Shown here: positions 1 through 5,824 of the stretch, piece after piece
Layout: every line of letters starts with the position of its first letter
Numbering within the stretch: position 1 is the stretch's first letter
NCBI GenBank assembly: GCA_036517855.1
Contig: DATDSR010000013.1
Location: 1 to 13,187, forward strand
From: DATDSR01 sp036517855
Lineage (GTDB): Bacteria; Patescibacteriota; Minisyncoccia; Phycocordibacterales; DATDSR01
DNA length: 13,187 nt
Reading direction: 5' to 3'
Position numbers and translations under genes: made by a program
Notes under the pieces: model-generated
The model's database searches: none
Seen by the model: the letters and a program-made list of their open reading frames with translations, nothing else
Told to the model about the DNA's origin: nothing

Positions 1-10
1 TCGGCGATGG

Positions 11-415
11 CTACTGCTCCAGGGTGATGACCTCGTATCCTTCCCAGCCCTCCTGGCGGCGAGCGAAGGTGACCTCGCCCCTCGCGTTGAGCTCGTCGAG
101 GTAGGTCGTGTAGCCGCGCTTGAGACCGATCTGGGCGAGGAGCTGGTTGAGGGTGAGCTTCCTGCCCGGCGCAACATCGAGCACCATGATGATCAGCGCC
201 TTGAAGGGGCTCCGTTCGACGGTAGGCGAAGGGCGGAGGATTGTCGTTTCCACGACGTCTCCCTTGCAGGCACCTCCACCTCGACACAGGGTCGCCTCTC
301 CGATCAGCAACACTGCTTCCTGTGTAGGGGTCTTGAGGTGCGGGAAGCCGATGTCGCTGATCGTGAGCTTTCTCGCACTCGCGATCAGATCTGAGTCGTC
401 CAGTATGAGTCGCAT
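11..415 (-). CDS. Hypothetical protein with winged-helix-like C-terminus
   Basis: This 134-aa protein is not one I recognise. The C-terminal third, from about residue 88 (TLNQLLAQIGLKRGYTTYLD) to the end, has the helix-turn-helix-wing rhythm of a small winged-helix domain: a helix, a turn with Gly, a helix followed by LNARGEV, then a two-strand wing ending GYEVITL. A DNA-binding role is therefore possible but unproven. The N-terminal part has one segment with two cysteines (TLCRGGGACKG, about residues 42-52) that could bind a metal or form a disulfide; no known motif is matched. The ATG is preceded at 6 nt by a strong SD (AGGAGGAG, 422-429), which overlaps the stop codon of the upstream gene at 428-430, so the two genes are co-transcribed and probably translationally coupled. 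Third codon positions are strongly GC-rich, unlike the conserved genes downstream in the window. Confidence 0.6.
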   Translation of the reverse strand: MRLILDDSDLIASARKLTISDIGFPHLKTPTQEAVLLIGEATLCRGGGACKGDVVETTILRPSPTVERSPFKALIIMVLDVAPGRKLTLNQLLAQIGLKRGYTTYLDELNARGEVTFARRQEGWEGYEVITLEQ

Positions 416-427
416 CGCACTCTCCTC

Positions 428-793
428 CTAGGAACTGGTCTTGTCGATGGCACAGATGACAGTGGTCGGGTGCTTCTCGTCGATGATCACCTCGATGAAC
501 TTGGCCTTGGGGAACCAGCGCTCCATCATGTCGGCGAGGCGGTGGGCCAGGCCCATGAGCACCTGGGTGGTGCGCTCGGGCTTGGGGGTGAGGTTCGAGA
601 CCCGAACGAGGAAGTAGTCGCCGATGCCCTTCAACATCATGTCTTTGGGAAAGAGCACGGTCACGTCCTGGGGTCGCTTGCGAGTGAACTTGAGGGCCGA
701 GATCTTCTCGATCTGGTCCCAGATGTCCTCGTAAAGTTTCTCGAGCTGTTCCTGCTCCATGTCGGGCAGGAGCATGACTTCGATCACGGGCAT
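428..793 (-). CDS. Tautomerase-superfamily-like protein
   Basis: The 121-aa product begins Met-Pro (MPVIEVMLL), as expected for the tautomerase superfamily, where removal of Met exposes a catalytic N-terminal proline. The predicted pattern is beta (PVIEVMLL), long helix (EQLEKLYEDIWDQIEKI), beta (DVTVLFPKDM), then beta (YFLVRVSNL), long helix (TTQVLMGLAHRLADMMERWF), beta (KFIEVIIDE). That is the duplicated beta-alpha-beta of MIF and carboxymethyl-hydroxymuconate isomerase proteins, which also have this length. The fold assignment rests on this pattern and on Pro2; the substrate cannot be guessed. The ATG has a textbook SD (AAGGAGGA, 801-808, 7 nt away). The SD sits in the loop of a small CCAG/CTGG hairpin, which should keep it exposed. 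It is the first gene of a GC-rich two-gene unit and is strongly biased to G/C at third positions. Confidence 0.6.
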   Translation of the reverse strand: MPVIEVMLLPDMEQEQLEKLYEDIWDQIEKISALKFTRKRPQDVTVLFPKDMMLKGIGDYFLVRVSNLTPKPERTTQVLMGLAHRLADMMERWFPKAKFIEVIIDEKHPTTVICAIDKTSS

Positions 794-839
794 GTTCCAG
801 TCCTCCTTCTGGCCGTCAAAGGCCTATTTGCTGCCCAGT

Positions 840-869
840 ATATTACATTAGATATATGGCGGTTGTCAA
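840..869 (-). promoter_or_regulatory. Sigma70-type promoter for the tautomerase-like/wHTH unit
   Basis: On the minus strand a perfect -35 (TTGACA, 864-869) is followed after 18 bp by a -10 (TAATAT, 840-845). Transcription would start near 832 and give a leader of about 40 nt carrying the SD of the tautomerase-like gene. The -35 begins just past the stop codon of the cyclophilin gene (876-878), so this marks a new transcription unit rather than read-through. This is one of the best consensus promoters in the window. Confidence 0.65.
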
Positions 870-875
870 GCTCGG

Positions 876-1451
876 TTATTCTACGTCGATAGAGTCGATG
901 CGGACGGGGTCGAGGGGGACGTCGCGCTCGTTGCGGGGAACGCTCACGATTTGGTCAACTGCTCCCATACCTTCGAGCACTTTGCCGAAGACTGTGTGCT
1001 TGCCGTCAAGGAAGGTGTTGTCGGCTACGTTAATGAAGAATTGACTACCTCCAGTGTTCGGCCCGGCATTGGCCATTGAGATTGTGCCTCTAACATTTGA
1101 GAGACCCGGCACGAATTCGTCCGGGATAGCATAGCCTGGACCACCCATACCATAAGTATTAGGTTGGCCTGCTCGTGTGTTGGGATCACCACCCTGGATC
1201 ATAAAACCTGGGATAACGCGGTGAAAGAGGGTGTCGTTGTAGAAACCCTTGCCCGCGAGGTCGGTGAAGTTCTTGACCGTAATGGGTGTTTTGTCGGCGA
1301 AGAGCTCGAGCTTAATGTCGCCCTTGGTTGTGTGTATAGTCACGATTTTGTTGTTTGAGTTAGCTGTCGGCTCTGCAGACTCTCCACCGTAGTAACGCCA
1401 CAAAGCCAAACCAGCAATGATAATAACAGCGGCAATTACCAAATTTCTCAT
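876..1451 (-). CDS. Membrane-anchored peptidyl-prolyl cis-trans isomerase (cyclophilin)
   Basis: A 191-aa cyclophilin that catalyses cis-trans isomerisation of Xaa-Pro bonds, acting on the outer face of the membrane. Residues 4-18 are a hydrophobic helix after MRN, with no lipobox cysteine, so it is either an N-terminal anchor or a signal peptide; a Ser/Asn-rich linker follows to about 34. The cyclophilin core shows FHRVIPGFMIQGGD (76-89) with the catalytic Arg and the Phe/Gln of the active site, SMANAGPNTGGSQFFI (125-140), and LDGKHTVFG (148-156), all diagnostic of the PpiA/PpiB family. The ATG overlaps the hpf stop by four bases (ATGA), so it is the last gene of the typA operon and is likely translationally coupled. 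A weak AGAGAG lies upstream. I see no clear intrinsic terminator after the stop. Confidence 0.95.
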   Translation of the reverse strand: MRNLVIAAVIIIAGLALWRYYGGESAEPTANSNNKIVTIHTTKGDIKLELFADKTPITVKNFTDLAGKGFYNDTLFHRVIPGFMIQGGDPNTRAGQPNTYGMGGPGYAIPDEFVPGLSNVRGTISMANAGPNTGGSQFFINVADNTFLDGKHTVFGKVLEGMGAVDQIVSVPRNERDVPLDPVRIDSIDVE

Positions 1452-1810
1452 ATTTTTTCTCTCTTAAATATGCTTTTAAGTTTGCGGGCGCTCCGTCTTG
1501 CGAGCGACTCTCGCTTTGTTTTGCGATTAACAAGTTCACGATTTGCCTCCTCTTTAAGTAGGTCAATGGCAGCATACAAATCGCTCGCTGTTGCCTCAGC
1601 GCGAAGAAGGGTGCCCTCAAGCTTCATATTGGCTTCGGCACGAAAAACCTCGCCCTTGTGGTGGTGCGCGGTTGTCTTACCAAGCTCCACTGTTACCAAG
1701 AAGGCGTCCTTACCGTTCACGAATTTACCCAATCGGCCCAATTTCTCCTCAACATAAGCTCGCAACGCCTCGGTAAGTTCGATGCCAGTACACTTAATTT
1801 CAATTTGCAT
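1448..1810 (-). CDS. hpf: Ribosome hibernation promoting factor, short form
   Basis: The 120-aa product matches the HPF/YfiA (RaiA) fold, which binds the 30S decoding region and idles ribosomes in stationary phase. It starts MQIEIKCTGIELTEALRAYV, continues with VEEKLGRLGKF, and has the conserved strand containing AHHHKGEVFRAEANMK and the basic stretch at RELVNRKTKRES. It is the short form: there is no C-terminal dimerisation domain as in long HPF, only a Lys/Arg-rich tail (ARRSARKLKSIFKREKI). Two nucleotides separate its ATG from the stop of the 45-aa peptide gene, and its stop overlaps the cyclophilin start. No SD is visible before the ATG, so coupling to the upstream reading frame is likely. 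Its placement with typA groups two stress-linked ribosome factors. Confidence 0.92.
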   Translation of the reverse strand: MQIEIKCTGIELTEALRAYVEEKLGRLGKFVNGKDAFLVTVELGKTTAHHHKGEVFRAEANMKLEGTLLRAEATASDLYAAIDLLKEEANRELVNRKTKRESLARRSARKLKSIFKREKI

Positions 1811-1812
1811 AA

Positions 1813-1950
1813 CTAGTTACTATTTTGTAATTCTACTGTCGAACCATCTTGTGCTGTGGGAGCCACGGCCTTCTTATTCCAAAAGAAAATAATTACTAAA
1901 ATTATTACTAAGGCTACTACTATCCACACAAAACCTTTTTGCTTGTTCAT
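1813..1950 (-). CDS. 45-aa single-pass membrane peptide
   Basis: A short ORF that is easy to miss, filling the gap between typA and hpf. It reads MNKQKGFVWIVVALVIILVI, then IFFWNKKAVAPTAQDG and a short polar tail to LQNSN. Residues 7-24 are an uninterrupted hydrophobic helix flanked by lysines (KQK before, NKK after), giving a typical single-pass membrane peptide with a short Ala/Pro/Thr/Gln tail. The spacing supports it as a gene: the ATG is 8 nt after the typA stop and the TAG is 2 nt before the hpf ATG. No SD is visible. I do not recognise a family and propose no function; a membrane tether or a small regulator is possible. Confidence 0.65.
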   Translation of the reverse strand: MNKQKGFVWIVVALVIILVIIFFWNKKAVAPTAQDGSTVELQNSN

Positions 1951-1958
1951 ATTTGAGT

Positions 1959-3743
1959 CTATATTACACGTTTGGCACGTGAACGGTCAAGGTCTGTGAG
2001 GTACTGCTTGCGCAAGCGTACGGATTTAGGTGTAACCTCCAAATACTCGTCCTCGGCCATCACTTCTAGGCCGCGCTCTATAGAGAGGCGCCAGGCCGGA
2101 TCGAGATATATAGCTTCGTCAGCTCCACGAGAGCGCATATTATTCAAATTCTTGCCCTTGGTTGGGTTCACTGACATCTCATCACCTTTGGCCGTGTTAC
2201 CTATCACTTGGCCCTCGTATATCTCGTCACCCGGTTCGGCATAGAGCACTCCCCGCTCTTGCAAGTTCCACAGAGCGAAAGCGAGTGCTTTGCCCGTAGC
2301 CATTGATATCATTGAGCCGGCCGAGCGCTTCTCTATCTCACCCGCGTAAGGCTTGAAGCCAAGCACACGCGCCGAGAGTATGCCTTCACCTTTGGTGTCG
2401 ATAATAAACTCACCCCTATAACCCAGGAGGCCACGAGTCGGACCCTCAAACATCATGCGCACAGAATTTGAGTGGGCCTTCATGTCCGTCATTATGCAAG
2501 CACGTTTGCCAAGCTTCTCAATGATGATGCCTTGGAACTCTTGTGGTGCGTCCACAGTAACCTCCTCAAACGGCTCGGACTTAACACCTTCAATATCTTT
2601 GATAATAACTTTCGGTTGAGACACGGCGACTTCGTAACCCTCGCGACGCATATTCTCAAGCACAATCGATAGCGAGAGTTCGCCTCTGGCCGAAACTTTG
2701 AAGCGCTCGGCCTCGTCGAAGTTAACCTTCATCCCCACGTTGACCTCAAGCTCACGCTCAAGACGCTCGCGGATTTGACGCGTGGTCACGAACTTGCCCT
2801 CACGACCAGCTAGCGGGGAGCTGTTCGGCAAAAAGTAGACTTCGATAGTAGGCTCATCCACCGAGATAGCCGGTAGAACTTCGGCATCTACGCTATCGCA
2901 GATAGTGTCGCCAATGTAAACCTCGGGGATGCCGGCAATCATCACAATGTCTCCAGCTCCAGCCTCCTTCTCCTCTACCCTACCCATACCTTTGAATGAA
3001 AAGAGTTTGGTGATTTTGCCCTGTATGCTCTTGCCGTGCATATCCTTGGCATAAACAATCTGCGCGTCCCTAATTTTGCCCTCGTATATGCGCACCACAG
3101 CTTGGCGGCCAAGGTAATTGTCGTAAGCGAGATTAAATGGCTGGGCGCGCAGAGGTTTATCAACTGGCGCTGGCGCTGGAGGCACGTGTTCAAGCACCAC
3201 ATCAAGCAAGGGCATCAAATCCTTAGACTCATCCTCAAGCTTGCGCTTGGCAATACCAGCTCGCCCATTGGCATAGACCACCGGGAAGCTTGCCTGTTCA
3301 TCGGTAGCACCAAGCTCTAGGAAGAGCTCGAGTACCTCCTCTTCAGCTCGCTTGGGGTCCGCGGCGGGTTTGTCTATCTTGTTGAGAACTACGATTGGCT
3401 TGATACCGAGCTCAAGCGACTTCTTCAGTACGAAGCGCGTTTGAGGCATCGGCCCCTCTTGAGCATCTACTACCAAGAGCACACAATCGATGGAACGGAG
3501 TATGCGCTCCACCTCCGAGCCGAAGTCTGCGTGACCAGGAGTGTCGATGATGTTTATCTTAGTGCCCTTATAGAAAGTGGCCGTGTTCTTAGCATAGATA
3601 GTAATCCCCCGCTCCCGCTCAAGAGCGTAAGTGTCCATACTCTGCCCCTCTTCGAAAACCCCCGTCTGACGCAAAAGAGCATCAGTCAAGGTCGTCTTGC
3701 CGTGGTCCACGTGAGCAATAATTGCAATATTTCGTATCTCCAT
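1959..3743 (-). CDS. typA: Translational GTPase TypA/BipA
   Basis: A ribosome-binding translational GTPase of the EF-G/LepA class, involved in stress and cold adaptation and late 50S assembly. From MEIRNIAIIA the protein is 594 aa, close to the usual 600-615. G motifs are intact: AHVDHGKT (10-17), ERGITI (44-49), DTPGHADF (67-74), NKID (121-124). The C-terminal half carries TypA-type signatures such as EGPTRGLLGYRGEF and the tail MRSRGADEAIYLDP. The frame stays open 66 codons further upstream (to 3941), but that stretch is not TypA-like and overlaps hairpins and another gene, so the ATG at 3743 is chosen. No SD is present: the sequence before ATG is UUUCAUAAAC. It leads the operon typA, 45-aa peptide, hpf, cyclophilin. 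Confidence 0.96.
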   Translation of the reverse strand: MEIRNIAIIAHVDHGKTTLTDALLRQTGVFEEGQSMDTYALERERGITIYAKNTATFYKGTKINIIDTPGHADFGSEVERILRSIDCVLLVVDAQEGPMPQTRFVLKKSLELGIKPIVVLNKIDKPAADPKRAEEEVLELFLELGATDEQASFPVVYANGRAGIAKRKLEDESKDLMPLLDVVLEHVPPAPAPVDKPLRAQPFNLAYDNYLGRQAVVRIYEGKIRDAQIVYAKDMHGKSIQGKITKLFSFKGMGRVEEKEAGAGDIVMIAGIPEVYIGDTICDSVDAEVLPAISVDEPTIEVYFLPNSSPLAGREGKFVTTRQIRERLERELEVNVGMKVNFDEAERFKVSARGELSLSIVLENMRREGYEVAVSQPKVIIKDIEGVKSEPFEEVTVDAPQEFQGIIIEKLGKRACIMTDMKAHSNSVRMMFEGPTRGLLGYRGEFIIDTKGEGILSARVLGFKPYAGEIEKRSAGSMISMATGKALAFALWNLQERGVLYAEPGDEIYEGQVIGNTAKGDEMSVNPTKGKNLNNMRSRGADEAIYLDPAWRLSIERGLEVMAEDEYLEVTPKSVRLRKQYLTDLDRSRAKRVI

Positions 3744-3754
3744 GTTTATGAAAT

Positions 3755-3783
3755 AAAAAACCCCGAAGGGCAAACTCACTATA
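3755..3783 (-). promoter_or_regulatory. typA leader: possible -10 box and UUCG hairpin with U-run
   Basis: Reading the minus strand, a -10-like TATAGT (3778-3783) is followed by GCCC-TTCG-GGGT and six T residues (3755-3771), then the typA ATG about 11 nt later. CCC(UUCG)GGG is a very stable tetraloop hairpin and, with the U-run, resembles a short intrinsic terminator or attenuator. If TATAGT is a real -10, transcripts would begin almost exactly at the hairpin. The -35 region is poor, so the promoter assignment is weak. The hairpin could instead be the end of the upstream transcript. Confidence 0.4.
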
Positions 3784-3802
3784 TCACACATATATAAATG
3801 AT

Positions 3803-3847
3803 GAAAGCCCATAGCAGGTTTGAGGGGATGCCCTGCTACAGGCCTTC
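3803..3847 (-). terminator. Large minus-strand hairpin after the upstream operon
   Basis: Arms at 3832-3847 and 3803-3818 form a 16-bp stem in minus-strand RNA, with a 13-nt C-rich loop (3819-3831). The inner seven pairs are perfect Watson-Crick (TAGCAGG/CCTGCTA). Three further pairs are G-U wobbles that would be mismatches in plus-strand RNA, which indicates the structure works in minus-strand transcripts. A second small hairpin, CGCGA/TCGCG with a 4-nt loop, lies between it and the preceding gene (3851-3864). The position just after the stop at 3866 suits a terminator or 3'-end protector. The U-rich part (UUUC) is inside the stem rather than after it, so it is not a classical intrinsic terminator. 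Confidence 0.5.
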
Positions 3848-3865
3848 GAGCGCGATTCGTCGCGG

Positions 3866-4072
3866 CTAACGCCATACTATTCGAAAGCCGAAGCACCGCA
3901 GTGACCAGCTGAGCAAATACTTGGCCCCATAGTAGAACCAAATGAGTGGCCAGGCCGCCACGATCATGTCATTGTCGTAAGGCCACTGGTTAGTATCCAT
4001 GAGCAAGAGTTCGGTAATGATACCTGGGACTATATACGCAGCCCCGATGAGAAACGGCCAAAGGATTGGCAT
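3866..4072 (-). CDS. Small two-helix membrane protein
   Basis: A 68-aa hydrophobic protein of no family I know. It begins MPILWPFLIGAAYIVPGII, a first membrane segment (about 3-25), followed by a polar Asp/Asn turn (MDTNQWPYDND), then a Trp/Tyr-rich second segment (about 36-58) and a basic end (RCFGFRIVWR). The frame opens further upstream with a GTG at 4090, but a strong SD (GGGAGG, 4081-4086) sits 8 nt before the ATG at 4072 and inside that extension, so 4072 is chosen. It starts 30 nt after the methyltransferase stop and could be its operon partner. The strong SD groups it with the GC-richer hypothetical genes of this window rather than with the SD-less conserved ones. Confidence 0.6.
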   Translation of the reverse strand: MPILWPFLIGAAYIVPGIITELLLMDTNQWPYDNDMIVAAWPLIWFYYGAKYLLSWSLRCFGFRIVWR

Positions 4073-4102
4073 GTTGTTGTCCTCCCTCACCTAAACTTAA
4101 CA

Positions 4103-4873
4103 CTATTTACGAAGTTGTAAATAGAGAAACAAGGGGAATTCTTTGCGGGATTGGTCTTCGGGCTTTTGACGGGGGCCAGGCTCGCTTACTTTGTCGGAGA
4201 CCCACTCTTCGAGGTTGGCGACTACGAAACCGGCCTCGCGAAACATTTTGAAATAATATTGGAGCGAGCGGTGAAAGGTGGTGGTGCTTTGGGAGTTAAG
4301 ACCGGGGTGCATGGCAATCTTTACTTTACTCTCGCTCATATATTTATCGAGTCTACGATATTGCACTCCCCTCTTTTGGTCAAAGCCCCACGAGCTTGCA
4401 CCGGGTATGCGCACTACCGGATGATTAAACACAATGTGCATTGCGCCCCCATTCTTTAAAAGTCTGGCACTCTCGCGAAGCAGACCCGGCACTTCGGCTA
4501 TGTTGTCTACGGCGAGAACATTTATAATTGCGTCGAAGCTTACGTGCTTGAGCTCGTGCAAATCATGCGCGGGTGTCACTACGAACTTGGAGGTCGGGTA
4601 ACCAAGTAAATTCTGCTTGGCTTTGGCAATAAGCTCGGGTGACACGTCAGTGCCTGTCACGCTCGCCCCCGCTTCGGCAATTTTTTTCGAAAAGTATCCG
4701 GTACCACAGGCAAGGTCTAAAACTTTTTTGCCCTTAACATCACCAAGCAAACGCAACAGGTTCGGCAAGATTACCCGCTCATGGTATGTGTCGCCACTTG
4801 CTAGGTGCCCCTCGTACCAGTCGGCTACCGGGCCCCAACTGGTGCTAGACGTGTTTCTCTTTGGCGAGTGCAT
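4103..4873 (-). CDS. Class I SAM-dependent methyltransferase
   Basis: A 256-aa Rossmann-fold methyltransferase of the Methyltransf_11/UbiE-like type. Motif I is VLDLACGTGYFSKKIA (51-66), the acidic residue ending strand 2 is in VTGTDVSPEL (72-81), and FDAIINVLAVDNIAEVPGLL (113-132) followed by LLKNGGAMHIVFNHP is the usual post-motif region. The C-terminal part has SSWGFDQKRGVQYRRLDKYM and FHRSLQYYFKMFREAGFVV, typical of the substrate cap and final strands of small-molecule methyltransferases. The substrate is not predictable. The ATG lies inside the end of obgE (29-nt overlap), so it belongs to that operon. No good SD is visible. The next gene, a small membrane protein, follows after 30 nt. 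Confidence 0.88.
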   Translation of the reverse strand: MHSPKRNTSSTSWGPVADWYEGHLASGDTYHERVILPNLLRLLGDVKGKKVLDLACGTGYFSKKIAEAGASVTGTDVSPELIAKAKQNLLGYPTSKFVVTPAHDLHELKHVSFDAIINVLAVDNIAEVPGLLRESARLLKNGGAMHIVFNHPVVRIPGASSWGFDQKRGVQYRRLDKYMSESKVKIAMHPGLNSQSTTTFHRSLQYYFKMFREAGFVVANLEEWVSDKVSEPGPRQKPEDQSRKEFPLFLYLQLRK

Positions 4874-5807
4874 TCAAGATCTTTTTAACACTTTCTAAAG
4901 ATGCGTCGTCTATTACGGATATGGCAATGGGTTTGTGCTTTTTAAGTTTTGTCATTGCCGCCTTGGCAACTTCAGGTGTGACCATGTCCGTTTTAGTTAA
5001 AATCACAAATTCTTTCTTTTCTTTGAAAATGGGGTCGTAGGTCTCAAGTTCATTGCGGATTGTTTTGTAATCAGCGAGTACGTCAGCGCTTTCAAGCGAA
5101 ATAAGGTGGAAGAGCACTCGGGTACGAGCCACGTGACGTAGGAACTTAACACCCAAACCCTTACCCTCTGAAGCGCCCTCAATAATGCCCGGGATATCGG
5201 CAATGAGCAGGTCAAAGTAGGCGCCCAAGTTCGGTTCGAGTGTGGTGAATGGATAGTTGGCCACCTTGGCACTAGCGCGTGTGAGAGTGTTAAGTAGCGA
5301 GCTTTTGCCCGCATTTGGCAAACCCACCAAACCCACATCGGCAATGAGGCGAAGCTCAAGTCGCAAATTAAAGATCTCGCCTGGCAAACCAGGTTGGAAT
5401 TCTTTTGGTGTGGTATTAGTAGAAGAACGAAAGTGGAAGTTGCCCTTACCTCCTCGCCCACCCTTAGCCACCAAGAGCTCTTCGCCAACCTTCACAATCT
5501 CGCGGGTAGTATTGGTATCGACATTGTGCACCACAGTGCCCACTGGCACGGGTACTCTAAGCTCACCGCCTCGTTCACCATCTACGAATTGCTTACGCCC
5601 ATTTTCACCATCCTTGGCAATTACATCCTTTTGAAATCTAAATTGTTTGAGGGCGGAAATGTCTGACACGCCCACCAAGTACACGCTCCCGCCGTGCCCA
5701 CCCGAACCACCAGTTGGCCCAAGTGCCATCTTTACACTTTGAAAAGCGACCGACCCACGGCCACCATCCCCACCCTTAACCTTAATTGTAACGTCATCTA
5801 CAAGCAC
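4845..5807 (-). CDS. obgE: Obg family GTPase, lacking the C-terminal domain
   Basis: An essential ribosome-associated GTPase acting in 50S assembly and growth control. The 320-aa protein has the glycine-rich Obg fold first (KGGDGGRGS at 11-19, GPTGGSGGHGG at 30-40, AKGGRGGKGN at 114-123, FQPGLPGE at 137-144). The G domain follows: G1 GLPNAGKSS (162-170), switch I YPFTTLEPN, G3 DIPGIIEGAS (204-213), G4 TKTD (271-274, where NKxD is more usual). It ends soon after the G domain, so the variable C-terminal (OCT) domain is absent. The start is GTG at 5807, giving MLVDDVTIKV, which aligns with the usual MFVD start; there is no SD. The gene lies 17 nt after the tandem GH130 gene and its end overlaps the methyltransferase start. 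Confidence 0.95.
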   Translation of the reverse strand: MLVDDVTIKVKGGDGGRGSVAFQSVKMALGPTGGSGGHGGSVYLVGVSDISALKQFRFQKDVIAKDGENGRKQFVDGERGGELRVPVPVGTVVHNVDTNTTREIVKVGEELLVAKGGRGGKGNFHFRSSTNTTPKEFQPGLPGEIFNLRLELRLIADVGLVGLPNAGKSSLLNTLTRASAKVANYPFTTLEPNLGAYFDLLIADIPGIIEGASEGKGLGVKFLRHVARTRVLFHLISLESADVLADYKTIRNELETYDPIFKEKKEFVILTKTDMVTPEVAKAAMTKLKKHKPIAISVIDDASLESVKKILNALAKEKHV

Positions 5808-5813
5808 ACAACC

Positions 5814-5822
5814 AGTTTAGCA
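5814..5822 (-). promoter_or_regulatory. Possible extended -10 just before obgE
   Basis: The minus strand reads TGC-TAAACT, an extended -10 pattern, ending exactly 6 nt before the GTG start of obgE. Transcription from it would begin at the start codon and yield a leaderless obgE mRNA inside the longer operon. No -35 is evident. The call relies mainly on the same 6-nt geometry seen at two other genes of the window. Confidence 0.35.
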
Positions 5823-5824
5823 CA

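Noticed and set aside
470..892. Plus-strand 140-codon open frame opposite the tautomerase-like gene
   Set aside because: It is His/Leu/Glu-rich with no domain pattern; its openness follows from the GC-rich codons of the minus-strand gene.
3744..3941. A 66-codon N-terminal extension of typA in the same frame
   Set aside because: It is not TypA-like, contains the hairpins and leader, overlaps the end of the small membrane gene, and MEIRNIAIIA is the normal family start.
5257..5634. Plus-strand 125-codon open frame opposite obgE
   Set aside because: It is an antisense shadow of the highly conserved obgE coding sequence, Pro/Ser/Thr-rich with no motif.
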